From contig CAXKWD010000009.1 in assembly GCA_964059195.1 (NCBI GenBank), positions 45,045,160-45,109,159 on the forward strand: 64,000 bases of DNA. Reading direction: 5' to 3'. The first letter of the stretch is position 1, and each line of letters opens with the position of its first letter. Source of the DNA: Ectobius pallidus (lineage: Eukaryota > Arthropoda > Insecta > Blattodea > Ectobiidae). The translations under genes were made by a program, and so were the position numbers. Below are positions 32,050-43,386 of the stretch, piece after piece. The notes beneath the pieces were generated by a model. It saw nothing but the letters and a program-made list of their open reading frames with translations. It was not told the DNA's origin and searched no databases.

Positions 32050-33042
32050 CTTCGTAGTTCTTGCTACTGTTTCTGTAGTTTAATTCGCTACCGATATTGC
32101 ATAGCAATATTGTGTAAAGTGATCTACAAGAGTCACTACACACTTAACTTATTACCTGTGTTTGAAACTGGTAATGGTTCAACACAATCTGTGTAAATAA
32201 TTTCAAGGAACTCTATCACTACTGGAGGGTTACCTAAAACAGTAGGATTATCTCCTGTTTTCCTTTCGAAACAACTATCAATTGTATTTATAAAATGTTC
32301 AATATCTTTTCTCATAAATTTTCACCAATATTTCTGTTTTAACAAAATATAATTCTTTTTATACTTTAATTTCCTAATAAACGAAAATGTGGTACAATTG
32401 AAATAAATATGGTACAAATACTTAATATATTGCAGTCTAATAAAAAAAAATCATTCATTCTCTTAACTAGTTCAATTTAACATAAATTCTGTACCTAATA
32501 AATTTAAATTTTCACAACAAATCTATCAAATTAATAAACTACTATCAAAATTTTCAATAATTACAATAAAATGCATTTTTAAAATTGTTCTAAATCTAAA
32601 TGCCAAAATATTTTTTTCTAAATTATTTTTATAAACTCTGGTATATTACTTCTTAAAATGTCTAATGTGACTATATTATTAAATTCAAAATATACACTTC
32701 CGATTGTATTACAATAATTAAATCTTAAATCTATTACCAACCTGAATTTTGAAATTCCATCAATTAATTTCCTTTTAGCCATAATTATAAAATAATTATA
32801 TTTTATTATATAATTCAACATATTGTTTACATGCCTCACTACTTCTCATCTTAAAGCATAAAAATTTGTACAATTGGTTTTCTTAATTGGTACAGTATCT
32901 ATATTTATTTCATGCTAATTTCTAAATGTACAACCTATATCTGAACTACCTTTAACAAATAACAACTGACGATATTTCCTTAACACATTTTTCAAAATTT
33001 CTATCTCTTCACTATCCAATTTTGTATGTAAATATTCAACTA
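32050..33042 (-). pseudogene. pol: RE-D pol remnant, integrase to RT, heavily decayed
   Basis: Nucleotide similarity to RE-A 6540-6800 (CTACTGTTTCTG, ATTGCATAGCAATAT) and then to RE-A 8060-8500 (FRLVIDLR at about 32740). Stops and shifts throughout. Between them the order is compressed, so parts of RT, RNase H and integrase are deleted. The left end stops at the RE-C2 LTR. Confidence 0.7.
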
Positions 33043-33849
33043 TAGCCCAGTCAAATGTTACAAAAAAAATGCGTCAACTTACATTAAATGGAGTATTAAT
33101 GATTTTTGGAGGGGAGTTTCGGACCATTACTGGGATCACAAATCCAGATTTGCAACCCTCAGAAACCTGTGCTCGCTGAATGACGGTCGAAATAAACCGG
33201 TTTTTTCGGTTTTTCGACAATATCTCCTAAACTATGCGTTATTTGGAAAGAATCTTTCTTAGCTTTTCTAAAGTAATTTAAATTTTCTAAAACATGAGAT
33301 CAAAATCGTTTTTGTAAGTTATATAGTTACCGAGATACGACTTTTCAAAAATTGGCCTTTTTTCTCAAAAAGTTAAAATTGTAAGTTTTCTTCGTGTTTC
33401 GAACTGAATACCGGCAGAATGACACACCCTACAGAACAGTCAAGAGAACAAACGTTGTAGGCAATTTAATAAGCTTTAATTGGAGCTATAGCTGGTCCTT
33501 GTATCTCAGATAGTCTTGTCATAAATGACAAAAACCGAAAATATGACAAATTGCTTTTTTGGGTGAAAGTTGAATAACATCGTTTCCTCCACCAACACCT
33601 TAATTTTTTTGGTAACATGTTGGCGGATAATGTCTTACAACTGTGTATAGAAACTACTTGTGTGTATATGTGTCTATGGGAGATGGATTTTGCCACAAAA
33701 AACATATATAAGCAGAATATTTCATAAAAATGTATTTACTTTTAAACCAACAGGCATATTTAAACCATGTGTGAGGTTCCTGGTATGGTATGGGACCTGG
33801 GAAGTCGAGGGTGGGATGATGTCTTCATCCTCACTTCAAGAACTGTCAT

Positions 33850-35112
33850 TCTGGGGTGTGGACACATTGCATTTCAGCTCAGTTTTGCGGCAGCTGCAGC
33901 CCCCAGCGCAGCCCATCTTGCACTTGCACGAGATCAGTTGCAGAAGGGTCAAGGGGCTGGATCAACTTCCATTAAAATTGGAGTAAGCCCAACTCGTCCA
34001 ACTTCCACCCCAATCCGTGAGTTTTTTCCACCCCAACCACTTTTGTACCTGCGAATAAGTAGAACGAAAATTAGTTATTCTATAATATTTCAAAGCATAC
34101 ACATGGTGTACAATGAGAGTGTATAAGTGAACAACGAAATTTAAGAACATAATGTTAGGAAATGTACATAGACATACCTGGTGATACATACAATAAGCAT
34201 GATATTTTGCAGTATCTGTGGTTGGTGACAAACGGGCAAGTTGACTTTGGCTGTCAGGTCGTTGAGGGTGGTGTCAGTCGCTCCTTCATAAACTGCAACG
34301 AGATACTTCTCCCCAGCTGCAGCTATTTCATCGTGACTCACATCTGGGTGGAGAAAGACTTATGCTTGCCTGAATAGTGCTGGGTTCTTGAGGAAGGTTT
34401 TACAAATTTGGTTTTCCCCTGCCTGAAAGGGGCCCGGGAGAGTAATCAGAATTTTCGGTGGTGAACGATGTCGATGAATATTGGACGTCTGGCTCACCTC
34501 TTCTGAAAGTAGATGTATTTTTTGGAACTCAAACCAACTAATAACACAAGCAGGTCCACATCTTCCACGATGATTACAACCTTCTCAGAAGAGTCAGTTT
34601 TGGTGATGGCAGCTCTAACAATGTCAGCATCAGCGTCCTCTTCTGTCACCTCAATACCGTGCTGCTCAAATCCAGTTTTCAGTAGCTCTATCAGCTTATG
34701 CTTATTAGTGGCGTTCGATAAGAACTTCTCTTGCGTGATGTTGATGGCAGTTGAAGCTGATAGGACAATGTCACTGCAGTTGAGGGCGGAGTATCGTCTG
34801 AGACGTTCGGCGCTTTTGGTAATTTTTTGAGAGGCGTCCTCCTGGTATCCATCGAAGACAATGGGTTACATCTGTCCCAAAATGGTTTTTCACAAAATGA
34901 ATGTAGTCGTCAATGATGGTCTTCACTGATGTGTTTTGATGCCACACAGATTTGTGGAGCAAGTAGCCACCATCTAGCACGAAGTGGGAGATGTTGGTAG
35001 TGAGGGATGTGAAACACGAATATAGAGCTGCCTTAGTTCCCTTCCTCACTTTTGCTTCGTTGAAAAGAGACATTGGGTAAGGGGGCAATTCATACTTGCA
35101 GTGGGCTTTCAA
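33850..35112 (-). pseudogene. Transposon gene with EDVDLLVLL and Cys-rich tail, broken
   Basis: From 35112: CKYELPPYPMSLFNEAKVRKGTK is split here by reference to its key pieces (ELPPYPMSLF, FNEAKVRKGTK). Then a shift near 34860 to a frame with VFDGYQ, SAERLRR, EEDADADIVRAAITKT and EDVDLLVLL at about 34550. Further on come GKTKFVKTFLKNPALF and GEKYLVAVYEGA near 34280. The C-terminal Cys cluster CKCKMGCAGGCSCRK is at about 33930-33880. Introns are possible (GTGAGC donor near 34497). From memory this resembles a family of uncharacterised multi-copy invertebrate proteins with a PIN/XPG-like acidic core and a CXC-like tail; I cannot confirm it here. Confidence 0.6.
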
Positions 35113-35394
35113 CTCTGCATCGGATTTTTATGGTAATGCTAACTCGCTGAAATATTGTGAGGTCAACTTCAATCTTCTTATTAGTGACTTGTATGGAATT
35201 ATTGACGCTTGCCAAGGTAACAACTTGCAACGAAGGTAACAACTTTGTCTTTACGTTTGAATCCAACTTTCCCAAATGTCTGGTTTTCTATGTTAACCAC
35301 GCCTTCTGTTCCCAGTTCCTTGACAATTTAACAATTGACTTCATAGCCTCCAACAATCCCACTACTAATAGAAACTATTTTGTCAGTAATGTGG

Positions 35395-35528
35395 AACTGA
35401 TCTCGTGCAAGTGCAAGATGGGCTGCGCTGGGAGCTGCAGCTGCCGCAAAACTGAGCTGAAATGCTCAGTTTTGTGCACTTTCTGCAAGGGAAAAATTCT
35501 GCCGCAATGTGCCCACACCTCAGAATGA
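35395..35528 (+). pseudogene. Inverted second copy of the Cys-rich tail
   Basis: Plus strand CKCKMGCAGSCSCRK, then CSVLCTFCKG and a stop at 35526-35528. It is the mirror of 33850-33940 because the terminal arms of the transposon include the end of its gene. The element is thus a foldback derivative in which the 3' end of the gene was copied to the other end. Confidence 0.7.
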
Positions 35529-36338
35529 CAGTTCTTCAAGTGAGGATGAAGACATCACCCCACCCTCGACTTCCCAGGTCCCATACCATCCCATACCAGG
35601 AACCTCACACATGGTTTAAATATACCTGTTGGTTTAAAAGTAAATACATTTTTATGAAATATTCTGCTTATATATTTTTTTGTGGCAAAATGCATCTCCC
35701 ATAGACACATATACACACAAGTAGTTTCTATACACAGTTGTAAGACATTATCCGCCAACATGTTACCAAAAAAATTAAGGTGTTGGTGGAGGAAACGATG
35801 TTATTCAACTTTCACCCAAAATAGCATTTTGTCATATTTTCGGGTTTTGTCATTTATGACGAGACTATCTGAGCTACAAGAACCAGCTATAGCTCAAATT
35901 AAAGCTTATTAAATTGCCTACAACGTTTGTTCTCTTGACTTTTCTGTAGGGTGTGTCATTCTGCCGGTATTCAGTTCGAAACGCGAAGAAAACTTAAAAT
36001 TTTAACTTTTTGGAAAAAAGCCCAACTTTTTAAAAGTCGTATCTCGGTAACTATATAACTTACAAAAACGATTTTGATCTCATGGTTTAGAACATTTAAT
36101 TTACTTTAAAAAAGCTAAGAAAGATTCTTTCCAGCAAACGCATAGTTTAGGAGATATTGTCGAAAAACCGAAAAAGTCCGAAAAAACCGGTTTATTTCGA
36201 CCGCCATTCAGCGAGCACAGGCTCCTGAGGGTTGCAAATCTGGATTTGTGATCCCAGTAATGGTCCGAAACTCCCCTCCAAAAATCATTAATACTCCATT
36301 TAATGTAAGTTCCGATGTAACATTTGACTGGGCTACTA

Positions 36339-37480
36339 ATTTATCATCATTGCCTATATCTCTATTATGGACCTGAGTTACACTGTTCACATATTCTTAT
36401 TCTTAACTATTAATATATTTTCGTAAGATATATTCTATAACCTATCGAAACATAACCTAATACTATTTTCTTTTCTTCAATTTCGACTGTGACTGTATTT
36501 ACATCTTTATATTTCAACAATACTTTATTTTCTTCATCTTTACTTTTACTTTACTTTTCCCAAGATGCGTAGTTTCTACTTATTCACTCATATCATATTT
36601 TCTTTTGAGGCATCTTATCAGTAACGGGACACTGATTTTCACTACTCTTGCATCTCTGAGCTTCGGAAGGTTCGTCCTTCCACTCACTGGAACAATGGGG
36701 ATTCTGGTACCATTCATCCGCAGGTAGCCTAGAGACTGAGGGAATCATCACTTCATAGGGGCCTTTGGACATAATGGGATTACCACGCGAGGTACAGGGA
36801 GCCCTGCTTTACTTTTGTGCTAGCTACTGGCGCACACATATACACGGTAGCAACGTGGCTTCTACCGGTTCTACTATTACTTCTCAAGGGACCGTACGAT
36901 ATTGCGTCCAATAATAGTACCACGGACTATTCTCACAGCAAGAGGTGGTAACAAGGAGGTTTCCGTTAGGACGACCTGAGCATGCCAGTCGGGTATAGCG
37001 TCAAAGGTATTTAGTTCTGTCTCTGTGTCTAATTCCTGGATGTCCAGTCCGTTGGAATCATCCACTAGTGGTGTAGAGTCAGTCGTGACTGCCGCAACTT
37101 CCTGAGCAACTTAATGAACATATCCTATCCTCACAACACCGACTCTAAGGTCCTCTCTTGCACCTGCCTTTTGAAGGAAATCGATACCAAAATTCCATGT
37201 CCAGGGGCTATTAACTCACATACCTGCTATGTATGCTTAAACAATCTCCTACCTAAACAGCCACAGTTTATTCACCTATAATGTCCAAAAGTTTTCCTGA
37301 TATCCCCTTTAACCGCGACCTCTCTTTTCCTTTCTTTTAGTTGTGCTTCACTTCCGCCGGCTTAATACCGTAGACCCGGTGTCTACTAAAATTTTGATTC
37401 CCTCTACTCCGAGTGAAACAGCGGTTCCGTCGCTAACCTAAATGCTGCTGGCACAACTAATTGCGGCTGGTCTTATGGGT
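36339..37480 (-). pseudogene. pol: RE-D pol N-terminal part (protease region), decayed
   Basis: Collinear with RE-A 8515-9700. The best piece, 37065-36877, reads DSNGLDIQELDTETE and AIPDWHAQVVLTETSLLPPL, matching RE-A. Protease DTG region near 37370 is damaged. Confidence 0.8.
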
Positions 37481-38290
37481 GATCCTCGGGGAAGCTTTGG
37501 TCTACCCATTCCCGTTTTCTTAGGATGGCCCTCCCATCCCTACTATAATTTTTCCACGTTTCCTAACCGCCGGCATTTATAGCATTGAATACCTCGACTG
37601 TCCGCGCCACGATGACCGTCGTCACCTCTCTAAAGCTGCCTTTGCCTCTTCCTCTTTATCATCCTCGTCCTTGCCCTTGATATTATGACGAGCTATTTTC
37701 ATTATCACTATTTCTTGAGGCATTTACTCTATTATCCGTTTGCCTATGTCCCCAACCCATAGGTCTTGCTCTATTTCCACTAGAATATGCCCGTGCGACG
37801 GAACGTCTCTAGTCCCTTTTTCCGCGAATATTCGTGAGGGAGCCAACTCACGATCTGCACTGGCCTCCTTTTCTACCTTTAGATGCCACCATGGCTATCT
37901 TCAGTGCTTGTTCTATTATTTCGGGCATATTCACTTTGACCATGAAACCTGGGTTACCTCATGTCGATAACGGTCTTTTTCTTAATTTGCTCCATCAATG
38001 CACTCGTTAATTTAATTACGTCATCACTTTGCAATTCTGGGTGTGTCTCTATAAATGCTTGAGCAGATCCCTGCAATTTCTTTAGCATTAATCTAACCTT
38101 GTCTTTGTCTGTCAGTGTTAAAAAAAACTGTATTTACTGTCCAAAAAAAGCTTTGAATGGAACCATTTCCTCGTAATTATTCCAATTTAAAAAAATACAT
38201 TAATTACAATTAAATCTTTTGCTACTATTCCAACAACTTAAATTACTTACTCTACAACTGGTTCTGCAGCTTGTGCTTGATATTAATTAT
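37480..38290 (-). pseudogene. gag: RE-D gag, decayed
   Basis: Collinear with RE-A 9700-10700: CCHC region near 37560-37600, Arg/Gly-rich stretch near 37640, capsid pieces near 37900 and 38040-38110. Many shifts and an internal deletion near 37965. Confidence 0.75.
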
Positions 38291-38342
38291 TTTACTATTT
38301 TATTTAACTAATTATAAATTTCATAATTTTTCTGCGTTCTAG

Positions 38343-38594
38343 CTACCAGTCGATTATTTGGCTGAAGTCAAATAAATAAAGAAATGTCATGGATGTGGTT
38401 TTACCTACGAGACATCATTCTTGGTAAAAATAAAATGCTTGGGATACAACGTGGTGGAGTTCACACGTCCTATCCAACTAAGTCCCTTTTCTCTGGAGGA
38501 ATGCATATTGCATCTGGTGGGGGTTACAATATCTCCGGTGGATGACAATGACATCCATCAAGCGTTGTGTAAATACTCATCGCACAACATTTAA
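38343..38594 (+). pseudogene. Antisense gene exon 2, RE-D version (one stop)
   Basis: Acceptor TTTTTCTGCGTTCTAG| at 38342. The frame runs 83 codons in phase 0 to TAA 38592-38594 and is interrupted only by TAA at 38373-38375. Six codons to A-E-V, then KCHGCG, VVEFTRPI, LEECI, VTISPVDDNDIHQ and KYSSHNI. It is far better preserved than gag or pol of the same element. Homologous over its whole second half to RE-E, and its end (P-V...IHQ...KY) to RE-G. Confidence 0.7.
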
Positions 38595-38639
38595 ATCACT
38601 CGAAATTTATACCATTTACTACTAATAAATTTTCAAAAT

Positions 38640-38925
38640 ATTTACATTTTTATTTTGTCTATAATTTATTTTCCCGTTCCAAACATATTTACATGTAATT
38701 TCTCCATATTTAATTTATTCCATTCTAATTTAACTTGTGCTCATGTACAGCAACTAAATTCGGTTAATTTTCGTATATTTTTCTCAACAAAATCTTTCAA
38801 CTTTTTCTCTAACATAGGCAGTGGTTCCTTCAAATGCTTGGGGTAATTTACACTAAAACATGTACGTCTAGTACAGTAAAAAAATTTTGCAAATAAATTC
38901 TTTTAACTACAACACAAGGACGACA
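38640..38925 (-). pseudogene. RE-D ORF0 remnant
   Basis: Collinear with the 5' half of RE-A ORF0 (nucleotide matches at 38780-38900, for example TTCAAATGCTTGGGG and ATGTACGTCTAGTAC). Frames are broken. Confidence 0.65.
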
Positions 38926-38926
38926 C

Positions 38927-39043
38927 TTACGCACAGTAACACCGATAAAGAATTCTTAAATAAATAGCATGCATCATTAAATACAAATATATTAAAACAT
39001 AACACACAATTATTCCTATTAATACTTTTTCAAAATTCGTTAT
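38927..39043 (-). pseudogene. RE-D small membrane ORF, start codon lost
   Basis: Open for 38 codons with FEKVLIGIIVCYVLIYLYL and HAIYL. The position of the RE-A ATG reads ATA. Same place relative to ORF0 and primer site as in RE-A. Confidence 0.45.
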
Positions 39044-39130
39044 TTTGAACACACAAATTTTGATTAATTTTCACATCAACGAACTATTCCAAATTTTAAG
39101 TATACTAATTCCGATGCACCACGAGTCGTG

Positions 39131-39145
39131 CCGCTGCTGCCACCA
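39131..39145 (-). promoter_or_regulatory. RE-D primer binding site
   Basis: TGGTGGCAGCAGCGG, one codon-sized slip away from the RE-A site, three bases inside the LTR. Confidence 0.65.
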
Positions 39146-39148
39146 TTT

Positions 39149-39976
39149 TGTCGTGCCCAAAACAGGGAGTAGAAGGGTAGGTTCACTATGAGCGGTAAGG
39201 ACTTAACTTCTACTGTATTAAGAGCGACAAAAATTATAAAAAGGATAACAATAAGACTTTAATGAAGTAAAAAAGTTACAATAAAAGAAATGTCTTCTTT
39301 AAATAATGAAATGATGTGATACTAATACTTGGTTAATATATTAATTAGTTAGACCGTGAGACCTCAGTATGGCAATCTTAGTAGCAGCTTATAATGAATA
39401 AGAAACTATGTACTTACATATGAAGATTGAAGTGCTGAAGTTAACACTGAATTTACTTATCTATAATTATAAAGTTAAGTTAGGATGACTTATATGACAA
39501 ACAGTTCCCAGAGACCAACTCGGGTGTCAAACAAAGTTATACACTTAACGTGTCAGTAATATAGCAAGAAGTGGGCTCTAGTGCCAAAAGGGCTGTATTT
39601 ATAAAGTTATTCAAGGAAAATCCTGTTAAAACAATAAGAAGGCTCGGGCGTTGTCTCGTGCTCTGATTGGTTACATGCTACATCAGATGCTCATCATATT
39701 GGTGTCTCATTGGGCCTAAATCATAGATGATATTAATGGTCTTATAAGGAATTGTTAGATCTTGGCTTGGAAAGCACAGTTACTCAATGTTGAACAATCA
39801 ACAGGAAATCTGTGGTTATCCTTCCTTGATACAAATGTCATCTGTGCGACAATTCCTGAATATTACTTAAAAACTAAAACAGAATATAATATAAAACATA
39901 AATGAAATAATGGTTCTACAGGGTTAATAAGAGATTAAATGCGGGGTGATACGATAACGGATCACACGGCATTACA
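39149..39976 (-). repeat. RE-D 5' LTR
   Basis: TGTCGTGCCC...GCATTACA, 828 bp, clearly the RE-A LTR family (CAGGGAGTAGAAGGGTAG, GGCTGTATTTATAA, ATGCGGGGTGATACG) with many substitutions and small indels. No 3' LTR is left. Confidence 0.9.
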
Positions 39977-40413
39977 GGTTTTTATGTAATACATTGCTCC
40001 TCAAGCTTCCATTTGTAGTTTATATTTTAAACTACATTTTGCAAGGAGGCTGGGATTCTTTCCCCCCCCCCCTCATCTTAAGTTTCTCCTACCCCCGATC
40101 TTCCTAAAGTTCTAAATTTCAGAGCCTCTGCCTTGAAGATGGTGTCCAGCGGGGAAGAGTCAGCACGTTCCAGTGTCTAAGTGACCCATTAAGAGGGGAG
40201 GGGTTACACTGTGCTATATTTCTTAAATATGCACTTCTAAAAATATCTACTACTTTGACCTGTTAACACAGCTTAGTGTGGATTGCACATATTCTTCACT
40301 TAATTTCTCTGCACTTTCAGTGTCCTGCACCTTCAGTGTTTTTATCTAAGACTAAAATTCATTCTAATAATTATTGAATCACACACTATCTCTATAAGAC
40401 TAGTATTTCCTAT
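39977..40413. other. No gene seen
   Basis: Unassigned sequence between the RE-D LTR and a MITE. It contains a C10-type run at about 40063 and a short inverted repeat near 40009-40040. I see no coding or repeat family. Confidence 0.5.
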
Positions 40414-40866
40414 CTACACCTTTTCAACCTCAATTTCGGAAAATGTAATGTCAATTTCGGAAAAAGTAATTCCAATTTCGGAAAAAGTAATTTGAATTTC
40501 GGAAAAGGTAATTTCAATTTCGGAAAAAGTAACTTCAATTTCGGAAATACGAGGGCTATGAAGAGGGTATAGTAAAGTTGGTACCACGCTAGGACAAATG
40601 ACTCAATCGGAGCGAGATTATGTAGAGAAGTAGCTAGAAGGTGTACCTAAGAGTTCCAAATAAAACAGTTTTGATTTTCACTGTGGTTTTTATTTTATGC
40701 CCCATCGAATGTTTTAAAAAATAGCCCTCGTATTTCCGAAATTGAAGTTACTTTTTCCGAAATTGAGATTACTTTTTCCGAAATTGAAATTACCTTTTCC
40801 GAATTTGAAATTACTTTTTCCGAAATTGAAATTACTTTTTCCGAAATTGAGGTTGAAATGGTGTAG
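40414..40866. mobile_element. Foldback MITE with iterated 21-bp subterminal repeats
   Basis: Ends CTACACC...GGTGTAG. Each arm is six head-to-tail copies of a 21-base unit (key AATTTCGGAAAAAGTAA), at about 40430-40547, and inverted at 40733-40850. The core 40548-40732 begins and ends TACGAGGGCTAT/ATAGCCCTCGTA, like mariner terminal repeats. No coding capacity. Confidence 0.85.
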
Positions 40867-41012
40867 AAGTCTTTTATCCATTATTTACAAAAAAGTTTAC
40901 TAATTGTAATTATAATTTTAATTTCTTATAAAACATAAATAATTAAATACTTCTTTATTACTAAACTAATTTATTACAAATTTTTATTTCTTATTTCCTT
41001 ACTTCATTACAG

Positions 41013-41251
41013 GTGCAAAACGGGTCTCTAGCTGAGGTCAAACACACCGAAAAATGTCACGCTTTTAAAATCTTATCTAGTCCAAATAAAGGGTTCTGGA
41101 CTATGAAGTGGTGGATTTCACTATTCCTATCTGCTTGGTGCCGGAGCCTCTGGAAGAATGTATCATGCGCTTGGTGTTGGTGGAAATAACACCGCTGGCA
41201 GACAATGACATTCATCAGACCCTTTTTAAATACTCTCGCCATAATATATGA
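41013..41251 (+). pseudogene. Antisense gene exon 2, RE-E version (one frameshift)
   Basis: Acceptor TTATTTCCTTACTTCATTACAG| at 41011-41012, then 18 nt to A-E-V, KCHAF, and after a 1-base shift near 41110 VVDFTIPI, LEECIMRLV, ITPLADNDIHQ, KYSRHNI, TGA 41249-41251. In the second half about half of the codons that differ from RE-D are synonymous. gag of this copy is absent on the left. Confidence 0.65.
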
Positions 41252-41657
41252 TACAAAACAATAATTTGTACTAACAGTAATAAAAATTTATTATATATTC
41301 ATTTTAATTTGTTTTTAAATTTATCTATTCCAAAAACTTTATATTTATGTTCCCAACACAACGTATTAATTCATTCCGTTATGGCCTGACATAAAAACAA
41401 TTACAACTTTTGTTCTTATTTGGCATGGATATATTCTTATAGAGGTAGTGAGGAACTCAAAATGAATCAGGTTGGATTCATGTTCTCCTAAGCCCATTAT
41501 ATTCAGATAGTGAGGAACATGTAATGAGTCTGATCAGAATCATTCTGCAAAAACATTAGTCAAATACAACTCTATTACTGCAAACTGTTGCCCATCAATT
41601 GTTGGCATCACTTTGTTAAGCAATGCACCTGTCTTGGGCTCATAAATTGGATCTAAC
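41252..41657. other. RE-E leader and ORF0 scraps, otherwise unassigned
   Basis: 41300-41370 resembles the middle of ORF0 (minus strand GGAACATAAATATAAAG near the EHEYKF codons) but has no open frame. 41390-41657 is not assigned. Confidence 0.35.
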
Positions 41658-41659
41658 TA

Positions 41660-42327
41660 CGAGTTGCATCCATAAAGTAAGTTTCCCTGGGGCTATTTAC
41701 AGAAACAAAATACAATTTCAAGGAAATATTTATTGCAACAGACACAGCAAGTGTTCAGCTATTTTTCAACATATTTGCCACCGGAATTGAAACATTGTCA
41801 TGCCGTGGAACCAACTTTTCAACACCTGTGTTGTAGAAGTCTGCCGCCTGAGATTTGAACCACTGTGTGACAAACATCTCCACCTCTCTGTCATTCCCTG
41901 TCATTTTTTATGTGTAGAAAATTATGGAAATCATTGGGAGCGAAGTCCGGACTGTAGGGTGGATGTTTAAGCACCTCCTAGCAAGACTCCTGCAGAAATT
42001 CGGCTGGGAGGTGTTCAAACATCCACCCTAAAGCCCTGACCTCACTCCTAGTGATTTCCACCTTTTCCTACACCTCATGAAGTAACAAAGAATGACAGGG
42101 AGGCGAAGGTGGTTGTCACACAGTGGTTGAAATCCCTGGCAGCAGACTTCTATGACACAGGTGTTGAAAAGTTGGTTTCACTGTATGATAAATGTTTCAA
42201 TTCTGGTGGTGAATGTGTTGAAAAATAGCTGAACACTTGCTGTGTCTGTTGCAATAAATATTTCCTTGAAATCGTGTTTTTTTTCTGTAAACAGTCCCAG
42301 GGACACTTACTTTACAGATGCACCTCG
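41660..42327. mobile_element. Mariner-type foldback element
   Basis: TA duplications at 41658-41659 and 42328-42329. Inverted ends CGAG[TG]TGCATC...GATGCACCTCG extend about 35 bases. The plus strand near 42000-42060 encodes HPPYSPDLTPSDFHLF, a mariner transposase C-terminal motif, and an inverted copy of the same segment occupies 41780-41990. The N-terminal part of the gene is missing. Confidence 0.85.
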
Positions 42328-42372
42328 TACATTTTCCAACTAATAGCTAATCTCTAGATCACTAACAACAAT

Positions 42373-42504
42373 CGTCATGCCACTAACAGGGAGTAGAAGA
42401 GTAGGTGTGCTGTGACATTAAATTATACACCTATTTGGGAACTATGTCTAGTCTGACTAATAGTAATGCCTACTTTATTGCGAGTCGTGCCACCGCTGCC
42501 ATCA
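42373..42504 (-). repeat. LTR scrap, leader and primer site of RE-E type
   Basis: 42373-42425 matches the first 50 bases of the RE-A family LTR (TCATGCCACTAACAGGGAGTAG is split here by reference to CAGGGAGTAGAAG). 42425-42485 matches the leader next to the RE-G primer site (TATGTCTAGTCTGACTAATAG). 42486-42504 is a primer site with one mismatch (TGATGGCAGCGG). Confidence 0.6.
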
Positions 42505-42506
42505 AT

Positions 42507-43386
42507 TGTCATGCCTCGACAGGCAATAAAAGGGTAAGTGTGCTAGGAGCAGAAGGTCCTACAAAAAAAGCCCTGCCAAGAACAGACAAAGTTTTACAAA
42601 ACTATCTATAATAAAACATAAATGCATTTAAATATTAACAACTACAAACACATAAAATAATCATTTACATAAATTGAAATGTCTTCCCAATGAGAAGACC
42701 TACTTTCTCATGTGTTCAATATTACATCTTTAATTAAACAATAATTATATAATATAAATCTTTAAACAAAACGTGATATTATTCTTAGTATCCCATCACA
42801 TATCAGATTGACAGTTGCTGTGACAAAAAAGTATTAATAAAGGAATATTACAACTTACGGTTTTTATACATGGTGAGGCTGTGTACCTCTGAATTGTTTT
42901 TAGTTCAACCCATGATGATAAGGATCACAATCAGTCTGTACCAGTCGACTATACCTACATCTCTAGTTTAACTAATCCAACCAATTAAGGGCATCTGCCA
43001 CATCAGGTAAAACCGTTTATACTACATACAAGGAAATCCTATCGTTCCATTGTGTGTTATCTAGGGTGTTGTCTAGCATCAGGGTTGGTTATAAATCATA
43101 TTTTCCATTGCCATTGTGAGGTATGATTGGAGATGAACTATTATGTCCATATTAGGAAGATTACACACTAGATCACAATTCTGGCAATGAAACAAGCTAT
43201 CAGGAAGCTGTGGTTTACCTTCCATGCAAGTCAGCAGCAAATGTACAGAATCCTGAATATTATTTGAAATTAATATAATGCTATATACATTATTTTATAA
43301 TAACTATAATAATTCATATAAACAAAATATAATGTGGTATGGGGTTCAATGTGGGATGATGTGCTAGAGGATCATACAGCATCACA
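42507..43386 (-). repeat. LTR shared by RE-E and RE-F (880 bp)
   Basis: TGTCATGCCTCG...GCATCACA. Same family as 44617-46708 and more distantly RE-A. A primer site lies on its left and gag sequence directly on its right, so it is the 5' LTR of the left unit and abuts the truncated right unit. Confidence 0.85.

Larger units (their letters stand above)
33043..36335 (-). mobile_element. Unclassified 3.3-kb DNA transposon with ~0.8-kb inverted repeats, in RE-D pol
   Basis: Ends TAGCCCAGTC...GACTGGGCTA, flanked by CTA on both sides (33040-33042, 36336-36338), and splitting RE-D pol exactly where RE-A reads through. Arms of about 800-850 bases (33043-33890 and 35480-36335) are inverted copies with small indels and contain ACCGGTTT and GAGATATTGTCG boxes. 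The centre holds a degraded minus-strand gene. The 3-bp duplication and the ends do not match a superfamily I can name with confidence. Confidence 0.85.

Noticed and set aside
34513..34830. Plus-strand 105-codon frame in the 3.3-kb transposon
   Set aside because: Antisense of the VFDGY...EDVDLLVLL coding strand.
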